DNA of 64,000 nucleotides. Source: Roseiarcus sp963805295 (GTDB taxonomy: Bacteria; Pseudomonadota; Alphaproteobacteria; Rhizobiales; Beijerinckiaceae). This document shows positions 9,530 to 19,840 of this stretch, piece after piece. The DNA is taken from contig CAWDTW010000071.1 of the NCBI GenBank assembly GCA_963805295.1, forward strand, positions 1 to 64,000, written 5' to 3'. A model generated the notes under the pieces. It saw nothing but the letters and a program-made list of their open reading frames with translations. It did no database searches and had not been told where the DNA came from. Position 1 is the stretch's first letter. Each line of letters starts with the position of its first letter. A program made the position numbers and the translations under genes.

Positions 9530-11678
9530 TCAAGAATCAAGGGTTGGAGGGTTTGGGTTGACGTTGGGAAGCAGGGCGCGACGGAATGGCAAGGGTGTGG
9601 CGCGGGCGGCTTTGATTCGGGCGATCGTGGCCGCGTCTGCGGTGACGAGTTTGTTGAAGACGCCCAGCACTTCGACCGAGCGGCTGCTTAGCCGTCCTTT
9701 CTGGACCCAGTGGTATATCGTGGCCGGGGGCGCTCCGATTTCGGCGGCGAGTTCGTTGATCGTCCATTCGTCCGGGCGACGGTGAGGGATGGTCCTCGGG
9801 GTCCCTCGCTTGGCCTCGATCAGTCCCGCGCCGATCAAGACGCGCCGGACCATCGGGCCGTTGAAGGTGTCGCGGCGCTTGGGTGGCCGCCAGCCTTCGT
9901 CGTTGAGGATCGCGGCGATCTCGACGCAATTGCGACCCGCCCGATGAAGTTCGCCGGCCCGGGCGACAAGACCGGGATAGATGCTGAGGGCTTTGAGCTT
10001 GGCGACCGGCCGCACCAGTTTATGCGAGGTTCGGTTGCCGCCCTGCCAATGGCATTCCAGGCGAACCTGCTCGCTGCCGCCGATCACGGTGACGATGACC
10101 CGCTCCAGCAGCAACCTGGCGATCGTTTGACGCTCCTGCCTGGTCGTGGTCTCGGCCCGCCAGAGGGCGGGAAGATCCTGGGTCAGATCCTGGATGGCGG
10201 CCAGCTCGGCCGCAGTCGGCGCTTCGGGCCGCTCATGCAGGAAACGTTCGTGGTCGGCCAACAACCGCGCTTGCTCGCTCAGAGCCGCCTCCCAATCCTG
10301 CTCCAGCGTGCGGGCCACCAGCCGGTTCTCGGGCTCGACGCTGGCGTAACGACGGCGGGCCTGGTCGACCTGATGCTGCGTCCGCTCCAACCGCTGACGC
10401 CAATGATCGTCGAGGGCTTTGCGCTCCGCCTCCAGATCGAGGGCCGCCGCCAGGCTGGCCTCGATCGCCGCCGGTTCCAGCGCCTTCAGGATCAAGTGCG
10501 TGACCTGCGCGTCCACCGGCGCGGCCTTCAGCGCCTGGCAATACGGGGCGTCCCAGGACGTGTGTGCGCCGTTGCACTGGTAACGCGCCGCGTGGCCGGC
10601 GTTGTTATACGTGGCCATCATGCGCAAGCCGCACCGGCCGCACACGATCAGCCCGGAGAGCAACGCGGCGCCGGCGCGTGCGGGACCCCGTTCGCTCGTC
10701 CGATTGGAGATGATCTGTTCCTGATTGCGCTGGAACTGCTCCCAGGTGATGTAGGCCGGCAGGCGATCGGGCAGAAAGACCTCGGCATTCTCCGGGCGCG
10801 GCGGTCGTCGTCCGCTGCTCGGGTGGCCGGGCTTATGACGGCGCCGGTCGATCGGCCGGACCCCATAGACGTAGACGCCGGCATAGATCGGATTGCTGAA
10901 CAAATCCCCAAGCGAGGGTCAACTCGGTCGGCGCCATTGCAACTCGCCCTTGCGCGATCCTCCCCGTAGGCGCACCGGCATCTTGATGTCGTTCTCGACG
11001 AGATAGCGCAGAACGCCGCTGACTGTGCGCAAGCGGTCGAACAAATCGAATACCAGGCGGATCACGCTTTGCGCCTGCTCGTCGGGGTCGAGCGCCACTT
11101 CGCCTGAAGGACGGCGCAGGTAGCCCATCGGCAACGGCTTGCCGAGTTCCCCCCGCCGTGCTTTGGCGTTGCGGCCCGCCAGCATCCGAGCCTGGAGAAT
11201 GTGGAGTTCCGCTTCCGACATCGTTCCCTTCAGACCGAGCAGCAGGCGATCATTGTAGTTCGCCGGATCATACACGCCATCGACATCGGCGATCAGCGTG
11301 TCGAACAGCGCGCATATCTCCAGCAGTTGATGCCAGTCCCGGCAAGATCGCGCCAGCCGAGACATCTCGATGCCCAGAACCAGACCGACACGGCCGAGGC
11401 CCACTTCCGCCACCAGCCGCTGGAAACCGAGCCGCCCTTCGACCGTGCTGCCGGATCGGCCGAGATCGTCATCGATGGTGACGATCGTCTCGCGCGCCCA
11501 GCCGAAATGAAACGCCCGGTCGACCAGCGCATACTGGAGCTTGGTCGAACTCCTGGTTGCGCTCAACCTGCTGGGGCGTCGACTGCCGGATGTAGATGAT
11601 CGCCAGTCGCTGCTGATGTTCTCGCGTGATCTTCTCGGGCGTGAGGCCGGCCCGACGCGGCAGGAGATCCCCGTCCAT
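9530..11678 (-). pseudogene. Large serine recombinase, frameshifted and with an in-frame stop
   Basis: From ATG 11678 (MDGDLLPRRAGLTPEK) the catalytic domain shows IIYIRQSTPQQVERNQE (nucleophile Ser in RQST), then GIEMSRLARSCRDWHQLLE. A one-base slip near 11550 changes frame. A TGA at 10921-10919 interrupts ...ELQWRRPS, and the same frame then continues with NPIYAGVYVYG, a zinc-ribbon region (CGRCGLRMM...RYQCNG) and a long coiled-coil and C-terminal domain to 9530. The normal product would be about 715 aa. The element is probably immobile on its own. Confidence 0.8.
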
Positions 11679-11887
11679 GGTTAGCGGCCTCCTCCCGGCC
11701 CGAGGGGCTCTGGATCCGCCGCAGCGCCAGTTGCGCCAAAATCAGCACGACGCCCCGCCGCCGCTGCGGCGTCAGCGTCTCCCAAACGGTCTGGGAAGGG
11801 GGGCGGCCCATGACGCGATCCAAGCCAGCGCCCGACCTCGCGAAGCGCCTTGTAGCCCAGAATCGGTAACTCGCAGAATTCTGTCAA
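11679..11887 (-). CDS. Small reading frame upstream of the recombinase (fragmentary)
   Basis: Begins TEFCELPILGYKALREVGRWL and, after a probable one-base slip near 11820, continues MGRPPSQTVWETLTPQRRRG, ending by overlap with the recombinase start. Small genes of this kind commonly precede such recombinases, but I do not recognise a family. Treat as a possible accessory protein or remnant. Confidence 0.3.
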
Positions 11888-12767
11888 CTTATAAGAGGTA
11901 TCTGCTATGGGATATCGAGGCGGCCTTCAAGAACCTCAAGGACGATCTGCAGCTACGGCCGATCTATCACCAGCTGGAGCAGCGCATCGAGGCGCACATC
12001 TTCGTGGCTTTCCTCGCCTATTGTCTGCACGTCACGCTGCGCGCCCGGCTCCGGCCGCTGGCTGCCGGCCTCACCCCGCGGGCCGTGCTCGACAAGCTCG
12101 CCGCTATCCAGATGCTCGACGTCCACTTCCCAACCACCGACGGCCGAACGCTGATCCTGAGCCGCTACACCGAGCCGAACGTCGACCAGAAACTCCTCCT
12201 GCGGCAACTCGGCCTCACTCTGCCGCCGCAGCCGCCGCCGCGAATCGCCGCTCCTGCTCCGGCGGCTCAGCACCCGAAACCCGCCATGTAGTGGAGACCT
12301 TCGACCGCCCAGCCTTGATTCCACGGCCCTTTCCACCCGCTCGCCCCCCCAGTTGAGAAAGTCGGGTAGTCCGCGTCCTCGAGATTGCTGGAAGGGTCGA
12401 CGGTCTTGTCGCCGTCCTCGTCGCCGTCGGCCTCGTCGTCGTAGGCGTAGTAGGAGACCCTCTTGGCGAAGGCTGCGCTCTCCTCGTCGCTGAGCGCGAA
12501 ATGGGCGGCCGGGAGGACGAGCCCGGTTTCGCGAACGTGCTCGATGAGGGCGGCGCGGGTGTCCCTGACGCGCCCGCGCGGGAGGACGCGGTGTCGGCTG
12601 GCCTCGGTTTCGAGGGCCGGTCGCGAGAGGCAGGACAGAAAGTCCTCCATCGCCATGTTTGGCAGGTCCGCGTCCGCCGCGATCGCGTCGCCGGCAATTC
12701 GCGCGGCAAGGCCACTGCCGACGCCGTAGCTAAGGCGGCAGTTGAGCACGGTCTGCAGAACTTTGAT

Positions 12768-14442
12768 CCTAAATTCGGCAGTTGGCTCTGATCGTCGTTC
12801 GTGAAGCGGGGTGCGTTTCAATCTGCGGTTGCGTCAAGATGGACATAGGCGCGGTGGCGTGCGAAGGGCGCGGCCTTTGAGAAAGGCTTGGAAGGCGCGG
12901 GAGAGGATTTCGCGCCAACGCTGCCAGGGCGTCAACTGCTCCGCATTTGTGACCAACCGCCTTAGGAATAGGGCTACCGCTCGAAGCGCCTTTGCGGCGG
13001 GAACGGACTTGGCGTGCGTGCTGGCGATCTTGATCGTCGTTTGTCGCGCATGGCGCACCCGTTCGGCGATGGCGTGCAACAACAATGGTCGGCTCGTGAT
13101 CGCCTCTCGGTGGCGATCGGGCTCGGCCAATCGCGTGAAGATGTTCCACCAATCGTAAAACAACGCCACGAGGCGGGCCGCCAAACGACAGCGCGCCAGG
13201 TCGTGAGTGACGAAGCCGCCCCAGCCCCATTGGTTCTTCAACTCGTCGAAAACATTCTCTCCATCGCCGCGGTCGCGATAGAGCTGGCCAAAGCTTTCCA
13301 GAGCCTCGAGGAGCGTGGTCGCGAGAACCTGATATTCCCACATCTCCTCGCTCGGGCCGATGTCGAGGAAGGCGAGCCGAGGCGGTCCATCCTCGTCCAT
13401 CGCGGGCGTCGCCAGCGCGCCTCTCACGCGCCGCCGCAATATGACGACGCGCCGTTGTCGGCTCCAGCCTTGCAATCGAATCTCGGTCTCTTTGGCTTGC
13501 CAACCTTGGCCCGAATCGACCCAATCGCTCTGCCCCGAAAGACGCTCGATCGCGCGTTTGACCTTGGCGGTCAGCCGTAGCTTGAACAAATACGGCAAAG
13601 CGCGCCGCTCGGCTTCGCCCATGATCCCCTCATTGCCGAAGCCCTTGTCGCCGCGCAAAAGAGAAGGCCAACAATCGCGCGGCGTTCGATCCAACAACGC
13701 CCACAGGCCAGGCGCGCTGTGATTGGAAGTGTGCTCGTCGCCCGCGCTCACATCCACATCGAGAACCAATCGCGTCCCCGCCATCGAATAGGTGTGATAG
13801 CAGTGGCTGGGCCGCCCAGGCTTCTTGGGATTGTAGCCGACCACCGCTCCTTCCTGATGGCCGTAGAGCGGCTTCACCGTCGTATCGACGTCGAGGATCC
13901 ACGGCTCGCTCAAAAGCGGCTCCACGCAATGGTCGAGATGACCTCGCAGCCAGTTCGCGCCCGCTTCTTCCTCGATCGCCGCGAACGCCCGCCGAACCGC
14001 GTCCTCGCTGACGATCTTGCTCATGTCGAGAAGCTCGGGCAACACGCCGTCGCCTCGCAGCGCCGCGATATGCGCGTAGCGCTTGTGCCCGGCCAACATC
14101 GACAACATCGTCGTCCCCAGCACGTCGCGCTTCTTGGGCGCGTTCGGGCTCGTGTAACGCAGCGGGCAATCCGCCACGAACGCCTCGAACAGCCCCGCGG
14201 TCTTCAGAAAATCGATGAAGAACGGCAATTGCCCGAGCGGCGTAAGCGCCGCTTCATGGTCAAACTCGACCCGAACCGAACCGGCGAAACTGTCGACCAC
14301 GACGCCCATGCCCGAGGCGTCGGGTTCAACCGCAGATTGTTCACCCGACGGGTGAGCCCCAAAGCGCGCTAAATCTTCTCTCATGCATATGAAAATGAAT
14401 GATTCTCACCCCACGGAAAACACCCAAACCGCCGAATTTAGG
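12768..14442 (-). mobile_element. IS1380-type element, copy A (1675 bp) inside parB
   Basis: Ends CCTAAATTCGGC (12768-12779) and its complement (14431-14442). Flanked by TTGAT at 12763-12767 and 14443-14447. A second copy of equal length at 61996-63670 lies in the opposite orientation and has a TTGAA duplication. The only differences I noticed are a few terminal or silent bases. Confidence 0.95.
12834..14384 (-). CDS. IS1380-type transposase, intact (516 aa)
   Basis: DDE_Tnp_1-type transposase starting at MREDLARFGAHPSG. First Asp in WILDVDTTVKPLYGHQEG, second in LLRGDKGFGNEG, Glu in NVFDELKNQWGWGG. Identical in translation to the product at 62054-63604. The family assignment to IS1380 rests on these motifs and the 5-bp duplication. 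Confidence 0.9.
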   Translation of the reverse strand: MREDLARFGAHPSGEQSAVEPDASGMGVVVDSFAGSVRVEFDHEAALTPLGQLPFFIDFLKTAGLFEAFVADCPLRYTSPNAPKKRDVLGTTMLSMLAGHKRYAHIAALRGDGVLPELLDMSKIVSEDAVRRAFAAIEEEAGANWLRGHLDHCVEPLLSEPWILDVDTTVKPLYGHQEGAVVGYNPKKPGRPSHCYHTYSMAGTRLVLDVDVSAGDEHTSNHSAPGLWALLDRTPRDCWPSLLRGDKGFGNEGIMGEAERRALPYLFKLRLTAKVKRAIERLSGQSDWVDSGQGWQAKETEIRLQGWSRQRRVVILRRRVRGALATPAMDEDGPPRLAFLDIGPSEEMWEYQVLATTLLEALESFGQLYRDRGDGENVFDELKNQWGWGGFVTHDLARCRLAARLVALFYDWWNIFTRLAEPDRHREAITSRPLLLHAIAERVRHARQTTIKIASTHAKSVPAAKALRAVALFLRRLVTNAEQLTPWQRWREILSRAFQAFLKGRALRTPPRLCPS

Positions 14443-15000
14443 TTGATTGCGATGCTGCGGATGAGCGCCAAGTCGGAAGTCAGCTTGCCGCCTTCGGCGA
14501 TCTTGGCGACGATGGAGTGGACGGAGACGGGCGCGTTGGTGCGGACAGAGACGTTGTTGGCCGCCAAAGCAAGGGCGAGGAGCGCGATCAGCGTCGCGTT
14601 GCCGAGGTCCTGCTTGCCGAGCCCGTTGACGAGCGCCTCGGTTCGCATTTCGCCGATCATCTCGCGACCCTTCTGTGTGATGTCGGGGCGCGTCTTGGGC
14701 TGAAGGGCCGCGGCGTCGTCGGCGTCGCTGGCGCTGGCCTTCGACCCTTTCGCGGCGGGGGCGGGAGGGGTGTAATGGACTTCGTTGACTGCCCCGTTTC
14801 TCGGGTCGATGTATAGGGCGATCCGGTCCTTCTTGCCGGGCTTGCTTCCCCATACGCGGTTCGCGCCCTTGGGGAGCTTAGGGGAGCCATACTCGTCGAC
14901 GTCGACGATTTCTCCATTCTTGGGGACATTGGCCTCGAGCCACGCGAGCTGCGCGCCGACGAAAGCCTCGATGTCGGTCGTGTAGCGACTGTCTTCGTCG

Positions 15001-15150
15001 GGACGTTGCGTTCGATCTCATGCGGAAAGCTGAGGAATTCGCGCCCGCGATGACGGGGATAGCAACGCCCGGTCACCTTGCCGGTCGCGGCGCCGAGAGC
15101 GTCGAAAAAGTAGAGGGTTGCGCGGCGCGTGTCGTCGTGAGTGCGCTGCT
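15001..15150 (-). pseudogene. IS630 transposase fragment truncating parB
   Basis: The minus-strand reading GAATGKVTGRCYPRHRGREF...HEIERNVP is the central part of an IS630 transposase, cut off at both ends. It abuts the parB reading frame at 15000 and a second IS630 fragment in the opposite direction after 15160. Confidence 0.7.
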
Positions 15151-15183
15151 CGACCTGACCCGGGCGCAGAGGAACCACCGGCA

Positions 15184-15316
15184 TTGCCCTGCGCGCCAAC
15201 TGGCTCTCCAACCGAGCCCTCGAAACCGACGACGCCATTATCGACGTGGCCTGCAACGCCTGGCGAAACTCATCGACCAGTCCAAAACGATCACGTCTAC
15301 CGGCACACGCGCGTGA
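15184..15316 (+). pseudogene. IS630 transposase C-terminal fragment
   Basis: Plus-strand residues LRANWLSNRALETDDAI, then AWRKLIDQSKTITSTGT, match the C-terminus of a widespread IS630 subgroup, with one frame slip. Followed by a likely IS end around 15345. Only a relic. Confidence 0.65.
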
Positions 15317-15399
15317 GCGCGCGTCGTTCAAAAGTCATGACCGTTGGTATAAGGCATTGAAATCGGCGGGGTGCGAGCAGACTTGGGGCGGCTTGCCGG

Positions 15400-18300
15400 T
15401 CACTCCGCCGCCTTGGCGCGCTCCTCTGCCCAGGCGGGCTCGAACGGCACTTCCGGCTCGCGCTCCGGCGGCGGCTTATTTTCCGACTTTCTTCCGGTCG
15501 GCGGCTTCGCCTTGGCGGACCCGCCAGAAAGCCAGTGCGACACGCGGTCGAGATAGAGATAGATGATCGGCGTCGTGAACAGCGTCAGCGCTTGGCTGAC
15601 GAGGAGGCCGCCGACCATCGTGTAGCCAAGCGGCTGGCGCAACTCGGAGCCGCTGCCATGACTCAGCATCAGTGGCACGCCGCCGAGCAGCGCCGCCATG
15701 GTTGTCATCATGATCGGCCGGAAGCGCAAGAGCGCCGCCTTGCGAATGGCCTCGACTGTCGTGAGGCCCTCGTCGCGTTCGGCGGCGATGGCGAAGTCGA
15801 CCATCATGATGCCGTTCTTCTTGACGATGCCGATGAGCAGGATCGTCCCGATCAGCGCGACAAGGCTGAACTCGTAGCCGAACAGCATCAGAGTCGCGAG
15901 CGCGCCTAAGCCCGCCGACGGCAAGGTCGAAAGAATGGTCAGCGGGTGAATGAAGCTCTCGTAGAGCACGCCGAGGATCAGATAGACCGAGACCAGCGCT
16001 GCGAGAATGAGCAGGGGCACGGTGGTCAGCGAGTCCTGGAACGCCTGCGCGTTGCCCTGGAACGTCGTCGTCAGGCCGCGCGGCAATTGCAGCTCCCGTT
16101 CGGCCCGCTGCACCGCTTCGGTCGCCGTGCCGAGCGCCACGTCCTGCGCGAGGTTGAAGCTGATCGTCACAGCCGGAAATTGGCCCTGGTGGCTGATCGA
16201 GAGCGGCTGGACCGGAGCGGTCGTCCATTTCGCGAAGGCGCCGAGCGGCACCATCTGATTGGTGGCGGGCGAGCGGATATAGAGTTTGTCGAGCGTAGCG
16301 GGGTCGGCCTGAAGCTGGGGCAGCACCTCCTCGATCACCTCGTAGGTGTTCACCTGGGTGAAATACTGGGTGACCTGCCGCTGGCCGAAGGCGTCGTAGA
16401 GGGTGTCGTCGATCAGTTGCGGCTGAATGCCGAACCGCGTGGCCATGTCGCGGTCGATCTTGATCGTCAGCGTCGTCCCGGCGTTCTGCTGGTCGGTCGC
16501 GACGTCGCGCAGTTCCGGCAGAGATTTCAGCTTGTCGAGGATCTTGGGCGCCCAGGCGTTGAGCTCGTCGAGATTGGCGTCCTGCAGAGTGTACTGGAAC
16601 TGCGTCCTGGCGAAGCGGCGCGCCGACCGTCACGTCCTGCGCCGCCTGCAGATAGACCCTGAGGCCCTTTATCTGAGCGAGTTCGCGCCGCAGCCGGGCG
16701 ATGACCTGAAAGACGTTCACGTCGCGCTCGTCCTGCGGCTTGAGCGTGATGAACATGCGCCCGTTGTTCTGCGCCGAATTGCCGACCCCGGCGCCGAGCC
16801 CCATCGCCATCGTGTCGACCGCCGGATCGGCCATCACGATGGCGCCGGCCTGCTCCTGCAGCTTGTACATCCCGGCGAACGAGATGTCCTGGCCCGCCTC
16901 CGTCGTGCCGAACACAATGCCGGTGTCCTGCTGCGGGAAAAAGCCCTTGGGAATGACGACGAAGAGATAGACGGTCGCGATAACGGTGGCGATGAACGTC
17001 AGCAGGGTCGGGAAGCGGTGGCGCAGCACGAAATCGATGCCGCGCTCGTAGCCGCGCGCGAGCGCGTCGAACCCTTTTTCGCTCAGATTGTAGAGCCGGC
17101 CATGCCGCTCCTCGTCGTGGCTCTTGAGGAAGCGTGAGGCCATCATCGGCGTCAGCGTCAGCGCGACCAGCGCGGAGACGGCGATCGTCATCGCGATCGT
17201 GACCGAGAATTCGCGGAACAACCGTCCGATGATGCCGCTCATCATCAGCAGCGGAATGAGGACCGCAACGAGCGATACGGAGATCGAAATGATCGTGAAG
17301 CCGATCTCCGCCGAGCCCTTCAACGCCGCCTGGAGCGGCTTTCGCCAGCTTCGATGTGACGCGTGATGTTTTCCAGCATCACGATCGCGTCGTCGACGAC
17401 GAAGCCCACGGCGATGGTGAAGGCCATCAGCGACAGATTGTCGAGGCTGTAGCCTGCCGCCCACATGAGCGCGCAGGCGCCGAGCAGCGCGAGCGGCACG
17501 GTGACGCTCGGAATGATCGTCGCCCAAAGGCTGCGCAGGAAGACGAAGATCACCATCACGACGAGCCCGATGGTGAGCAGCAGCGTGTATTCGACGTCGC
17601 GAACCGAAGCGCGGATTGTCGTCGTGCGGTCGGACAGCACCTTGACATGGATCGTCGACGGGATCGCCGCCTCGAGGCTCATCATCGTCTTCTTGATGGC
17701 CTCGACCGTGTTGATGACGTTCGCGCCCGGCTGCTTGAAAACGACCAGAAAGACGCTGCGCTTGCCGTTGCTCCAGGCCGCCTGCGTCGTGTCGGAAGGT
17801 CCCATGACCGCTTGGCCGATGTCGCGGATGCGCACCGGCGCGCCGTTGCGATAGGCGATGATGACGTCGTTCCAAGGTTTCGCGGTCGTCAGCTGATCGT
17901 TGTCGTAGATGGTGAACGACTGCTTCTGGCCTATGATCGAGCCCTTGGGGCTGTCGACGGTCGCGATGCCGATTTGCGCGCGTACGTCCTCGAGCTGCAG
18001 GCTCTTCTCGACGAGCTTCGCCGGATCGATCTGGATGCGAATCGCCGGGCGTTTGCTGGCCGCCGACGCGCACCAGCGATACGCCGGAGATCTGGCTGAT
18101 GCGCTGGGCGAGAATGTTTTCGGCCGCGTCGTCGACGTCGATGATCGGCGTGACGTCGGACTGGACCGAGAGGATGAGAATGGGCGTGTCGGACGGATTG
18201 ACCTTGCGATAGGTCGGCGGGCTCGGCAGGTCCTTCGGCAATTGGCCCGAAGCCGCGTTGATCGCAGCCTGGATGTCGTTGGCGGCGGCGTCGATGTTCC

Positions 18301-18601
18301 GGTCGAGATCGAACTGAACGGTGATCCCGGTCGCGCCGAGCGAACTCGTCGAGGTCATCTGCGAGACGCCCGGAATCTGCGCGATCTGCCGCTCGAGCGG
18401 CTGGGCGACCGAAGCCGCCATCGTTTCCGGAGAGGCGCCCGGCAGCGAGGCCGAAACCGAGATGGTCGGAAAGTCGACCTGCGGCAAAGGCGCGACGGGA
18501 AGCGACGGAAACGCGACTAGTCCGACCAGCAAAATCGCGACCATCAACAGCGTGGTGGCGACGGGACGGTAGATGAAAGGAGCCGAGACGCCGCCGAACA
18601 T
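15400..18601 (-). pseudogene. RND multidrug efflux permease (MdtB/MdtC-like), three frameshifts
   Basis: Inner-membrane proton-driven pump of the HAE1/RND type, about 1,067 codons in total. It begins MFGGVSAPFIYRPVATTLLM and contains PLPQVDFPTISVSASLPGAS, the TM4 region with FTIAVGFVVDDAIVMLENIT (the conserved Asp pair), VVIPKGFFPQQDTG, and ends in KNGIMMVDFAI and GGLLVSQALTLFTTPIIYLY. Frame changes lie near 18060 (extra C in a CCC run), 17335 (missing base) and 16615 (missing base), so no full product is made if the sequence is correct. It begins 3 nt after the stop of the adaptor gene, as in mdtABC-type operons. No outer-membrane channel gene is adjacent. Confidence 0.85.
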
Positions 18602-18604
18602 CGG

Positions 18605-19840
18605 CTAGCCCCCGCGTCCGGGATCGATGGCGACCAGGGATCCGGGCTGCAGCAGGAATTCGCCCGTCGTGACGATGCGCTCGCCCTCCTTCAGACCCGA
18701 CGAGACGACCGCCGTGGTCGTGTTCTGGTGCGCCACTTTCACCGACCGAACGACGGCGCGGTTGTGATCGTCGACGACATAAACGAAGAGCCCATCCTGG
18801 CCGTGCTGCACCGTGTCCGCTGGAACAACCAAGGCATTCTTGTCGACGCCGAGTTGCAATTCCGTGGTCACCGCGAGGCCCGGCCAAAGGGCGTTGTCCG
18901 TGTTCTCGAACTCGGCCTTCAACCGGATTGTACCGGTCGCCAGGTCGATCTGGTTGTCGCTGATCGTCAGCCTGCCAGTCGCGAGCTTTGCGCCGTCCCC
19001 GTTCGTGACAGTCACTTGCGGCGAGCCGCCGGCGAGCGCTTGGTTGATGCGGTCGACATACTCCTGCGGCTCGGTGAAGACGACTGCAATCGGCTGCAGC
19101 TGGGCGATCGTCACTATCCCGGTCTGCTGTCCCGCATTGACCAGATTGCCTTCGTCGATGAGCCGGAACCCGGCCCGTCCGGAGATTGGCGCGCGGATGG
19201 TGGTGTAATCCAGCTGGACGTTGGCGGCGTCGATCGCCGCCGCGTCCGCCGCGATAGACGCGGTGAGCTGGTTGACCAGCGAGTTCTGCGTATCGAGCTG
19301 TTGCTGGGTGGCGAAGTTCTGCTTGGCGAGCGTGGCGTAGCGGGCCAGATCGAGCTTTGCGTTGGCAAGATTGGCCTCGTCCTGCGCCTTCTTGGCCGTC
19401 GCCTGATCGAGCGCGGCCCGAAACGGCCGCGGATCGATTTGCGCCAACAGGTCGCCTTGCTTGACCATCTGGCCTTCCTTGAAGGCGATTTTGACGATCT
19501 GGCCGTCGACCCGCGCCCTCACGAGCACGGTGTTGTAGGCCTGAACCTGCCCGAGTCCTTCGAGGACGAGGGGAAAGTCCGCGCGTCCGACTGGAGCCAC
19601 GGAGATAGCGATCGGCGCGGGGCCGCCGGATTGGCCCTGTTGGGATTTCGATCCGAATTGTCCCCCAACTGCTGTGGTCGAGGTCTGGCTCGGCGTCGTC
19701 CAAATTCTGCCGTGCAACTGGCGGGCGAGCCCGGTCAAAGCCGGCGCCCAGCGTTCGGTCGCGTCGGGCGCGTAGATCCCGTACCCGGCCGCCGCGGCGA
19801 GCGCCAAGCCCGCTATCCCAACCAACCGACCAAACCCCAT
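18605..19840 (-). CDS. RND efflux periplasmic adaptor (MdtA-like membrane fusion protein)
   Basis: 411 aa. One N-terminal hydrophobic segment (LVGIAGLALAAAAGYGIYA), then the lipoyl/hairpin core: VRARVDGQIVKIAFKEGQMV, an alpha-hairpin rich in Ala/Gln (about 155-215), then YTTIRAPISGRAGFRLIDEG, and a beta-barrel and C-terminal region ending VAIDPGRGG. It would link the RND pump to an outer-membrane channel. ATG 19840 follows a good ribosome-binding site (GGACCTGAGGG). The stop lies 3 nt before the pump start, so the two are co-translated. It appears intact although the pump is not. Confidence 0.9.
   Translation of the reverse strand: MGFGRLVGIAGLALAAAAGYGIYAPDATERWAPALTGLARQLHGRIWTTPSQTSTTAVGGQFGSKSQQGQSGGPAPIAISVAPVGRADFPLVLEGLGQVQAYNTVLVRARVDGQIVKIAFKEGQMVKQGDLLAQIDPRPFRAALDQATAKKAQDEANLANAKLDLARYATLAKQNFATQQQLDTQNSLVNQLTASIAADAAAIDAANVQLDYTTIRAPISGRAGFRLIDEGNLVNAGQQTGIVTIAQLQPIAVVFTEPQEYVDRINQALAGGSPQVTVTNGDGAKLATGRLTISDNQIDLATGTIRLKAEFENTDNALWPGLAVTTELQLGVDKNALVVPADTVQHGQDGLFVYVVDDHNRAVVRSVKVAHQNTTTAVVSSGLKEGERIVTTGEFLLQPGSLVAIDPGRGG

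Larger units (their letters stand above)
9514..11918 (-). mobile_element. Serine-recombinase element inserted in the IS1634 transposase gene
   Basis: The two junctions share the 5-bp core ATCGA (9509-9513 and 11914-11918), and excision of one copy plus the interior restores the host IS reading frame. That is the behaviour expected of site-specific integration by a large serine recombinase. The element is about 2.4 kb and contains essentially only the recombinase and a small upstream reading frame. Confidence 0.75.
8072..12291 (+). pseudogene. IS1634-family transposase, split by a serine-recombinase element
   Basis: The 5' part (8072 to about 9513) reads DGKEHRYWSIVESKR, then VLLYDLTSTYFKSD (first Asp) and IWVMDRGIPTEETL, ending at ELWRFYIQLVEVDI. 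The 3' part (11914-12291) continues EAAFKNLKDDLQLRPIYHQ, carrying the catalytic Glu, to the stop at 12291. Removing 9514-11918 rejoins VEVDIEAAFKNLK perfectly. The start is uncertain because no ATG is in frame near 8072. Confidence 0.85.
7944..12366 (+). mobile_element. IS1634-family element carrying a nested serine-recombinase element
   Basis: Perfect 18-bp inverted repeat: CCCGACTTTCTCAACTGG at 7944-7961 and its complement at 12349-12366. The interior holds the two halves of one transposase, interrupted by 9514-11918. The outer flanks share only TAG (7941-7943 and 12367-12369), shorter than the family's usual duplication. Without the inner element it would be about 2.0 kb. Confidence 0.85.
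7851..15000 (-). pseudogene. ParB-like partition protein gene, C-terminal half, split by two IS insertions
   Basis: Three host segments read on the minus strand belong together. 15000-14443 encodes RYTTDIEAFVGAQLAWLEAN, then ALYIDPRNGAVNEVHY and RPDITQKGREMIGEMRTEAL. 12762-12367 encodes VLQTVLNCRLSYGVGSG, then LPNMAMEDFLSCLSR and an acidic tail. 7943-7851 encodes an acidic end (HDDGDVDQIAAPEIEAADHA). Excising the IS1380 copy with one TTGAT restores the frame exactly across the first join. The second join is weaker: under a 3-bp (TAG) duplication it gives a stop codon, so the last segment may be a small indel out or a different end. The N-terminal nuclease/HTH half is missing, cut off by IS630 relics at 15001. 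This matches the plasmid/island ParB type of alphaproteobacteria. Confidence 0.7.

Noticed and set aside
10919..10921. TGA in the recombinase as a possible selenocysteine codon
   Set aside because: No SECIS-like hairpin was evident and the family has no selenoprotein members known to me; a nonsense mutation is simpler.
9710..10969. Plus-strand reading frame of about 420 codons opposite the serine recombinase
   Set aside because: Antisense of the recombinase gene, which has clear domains; composition is typical of a shadow frame.
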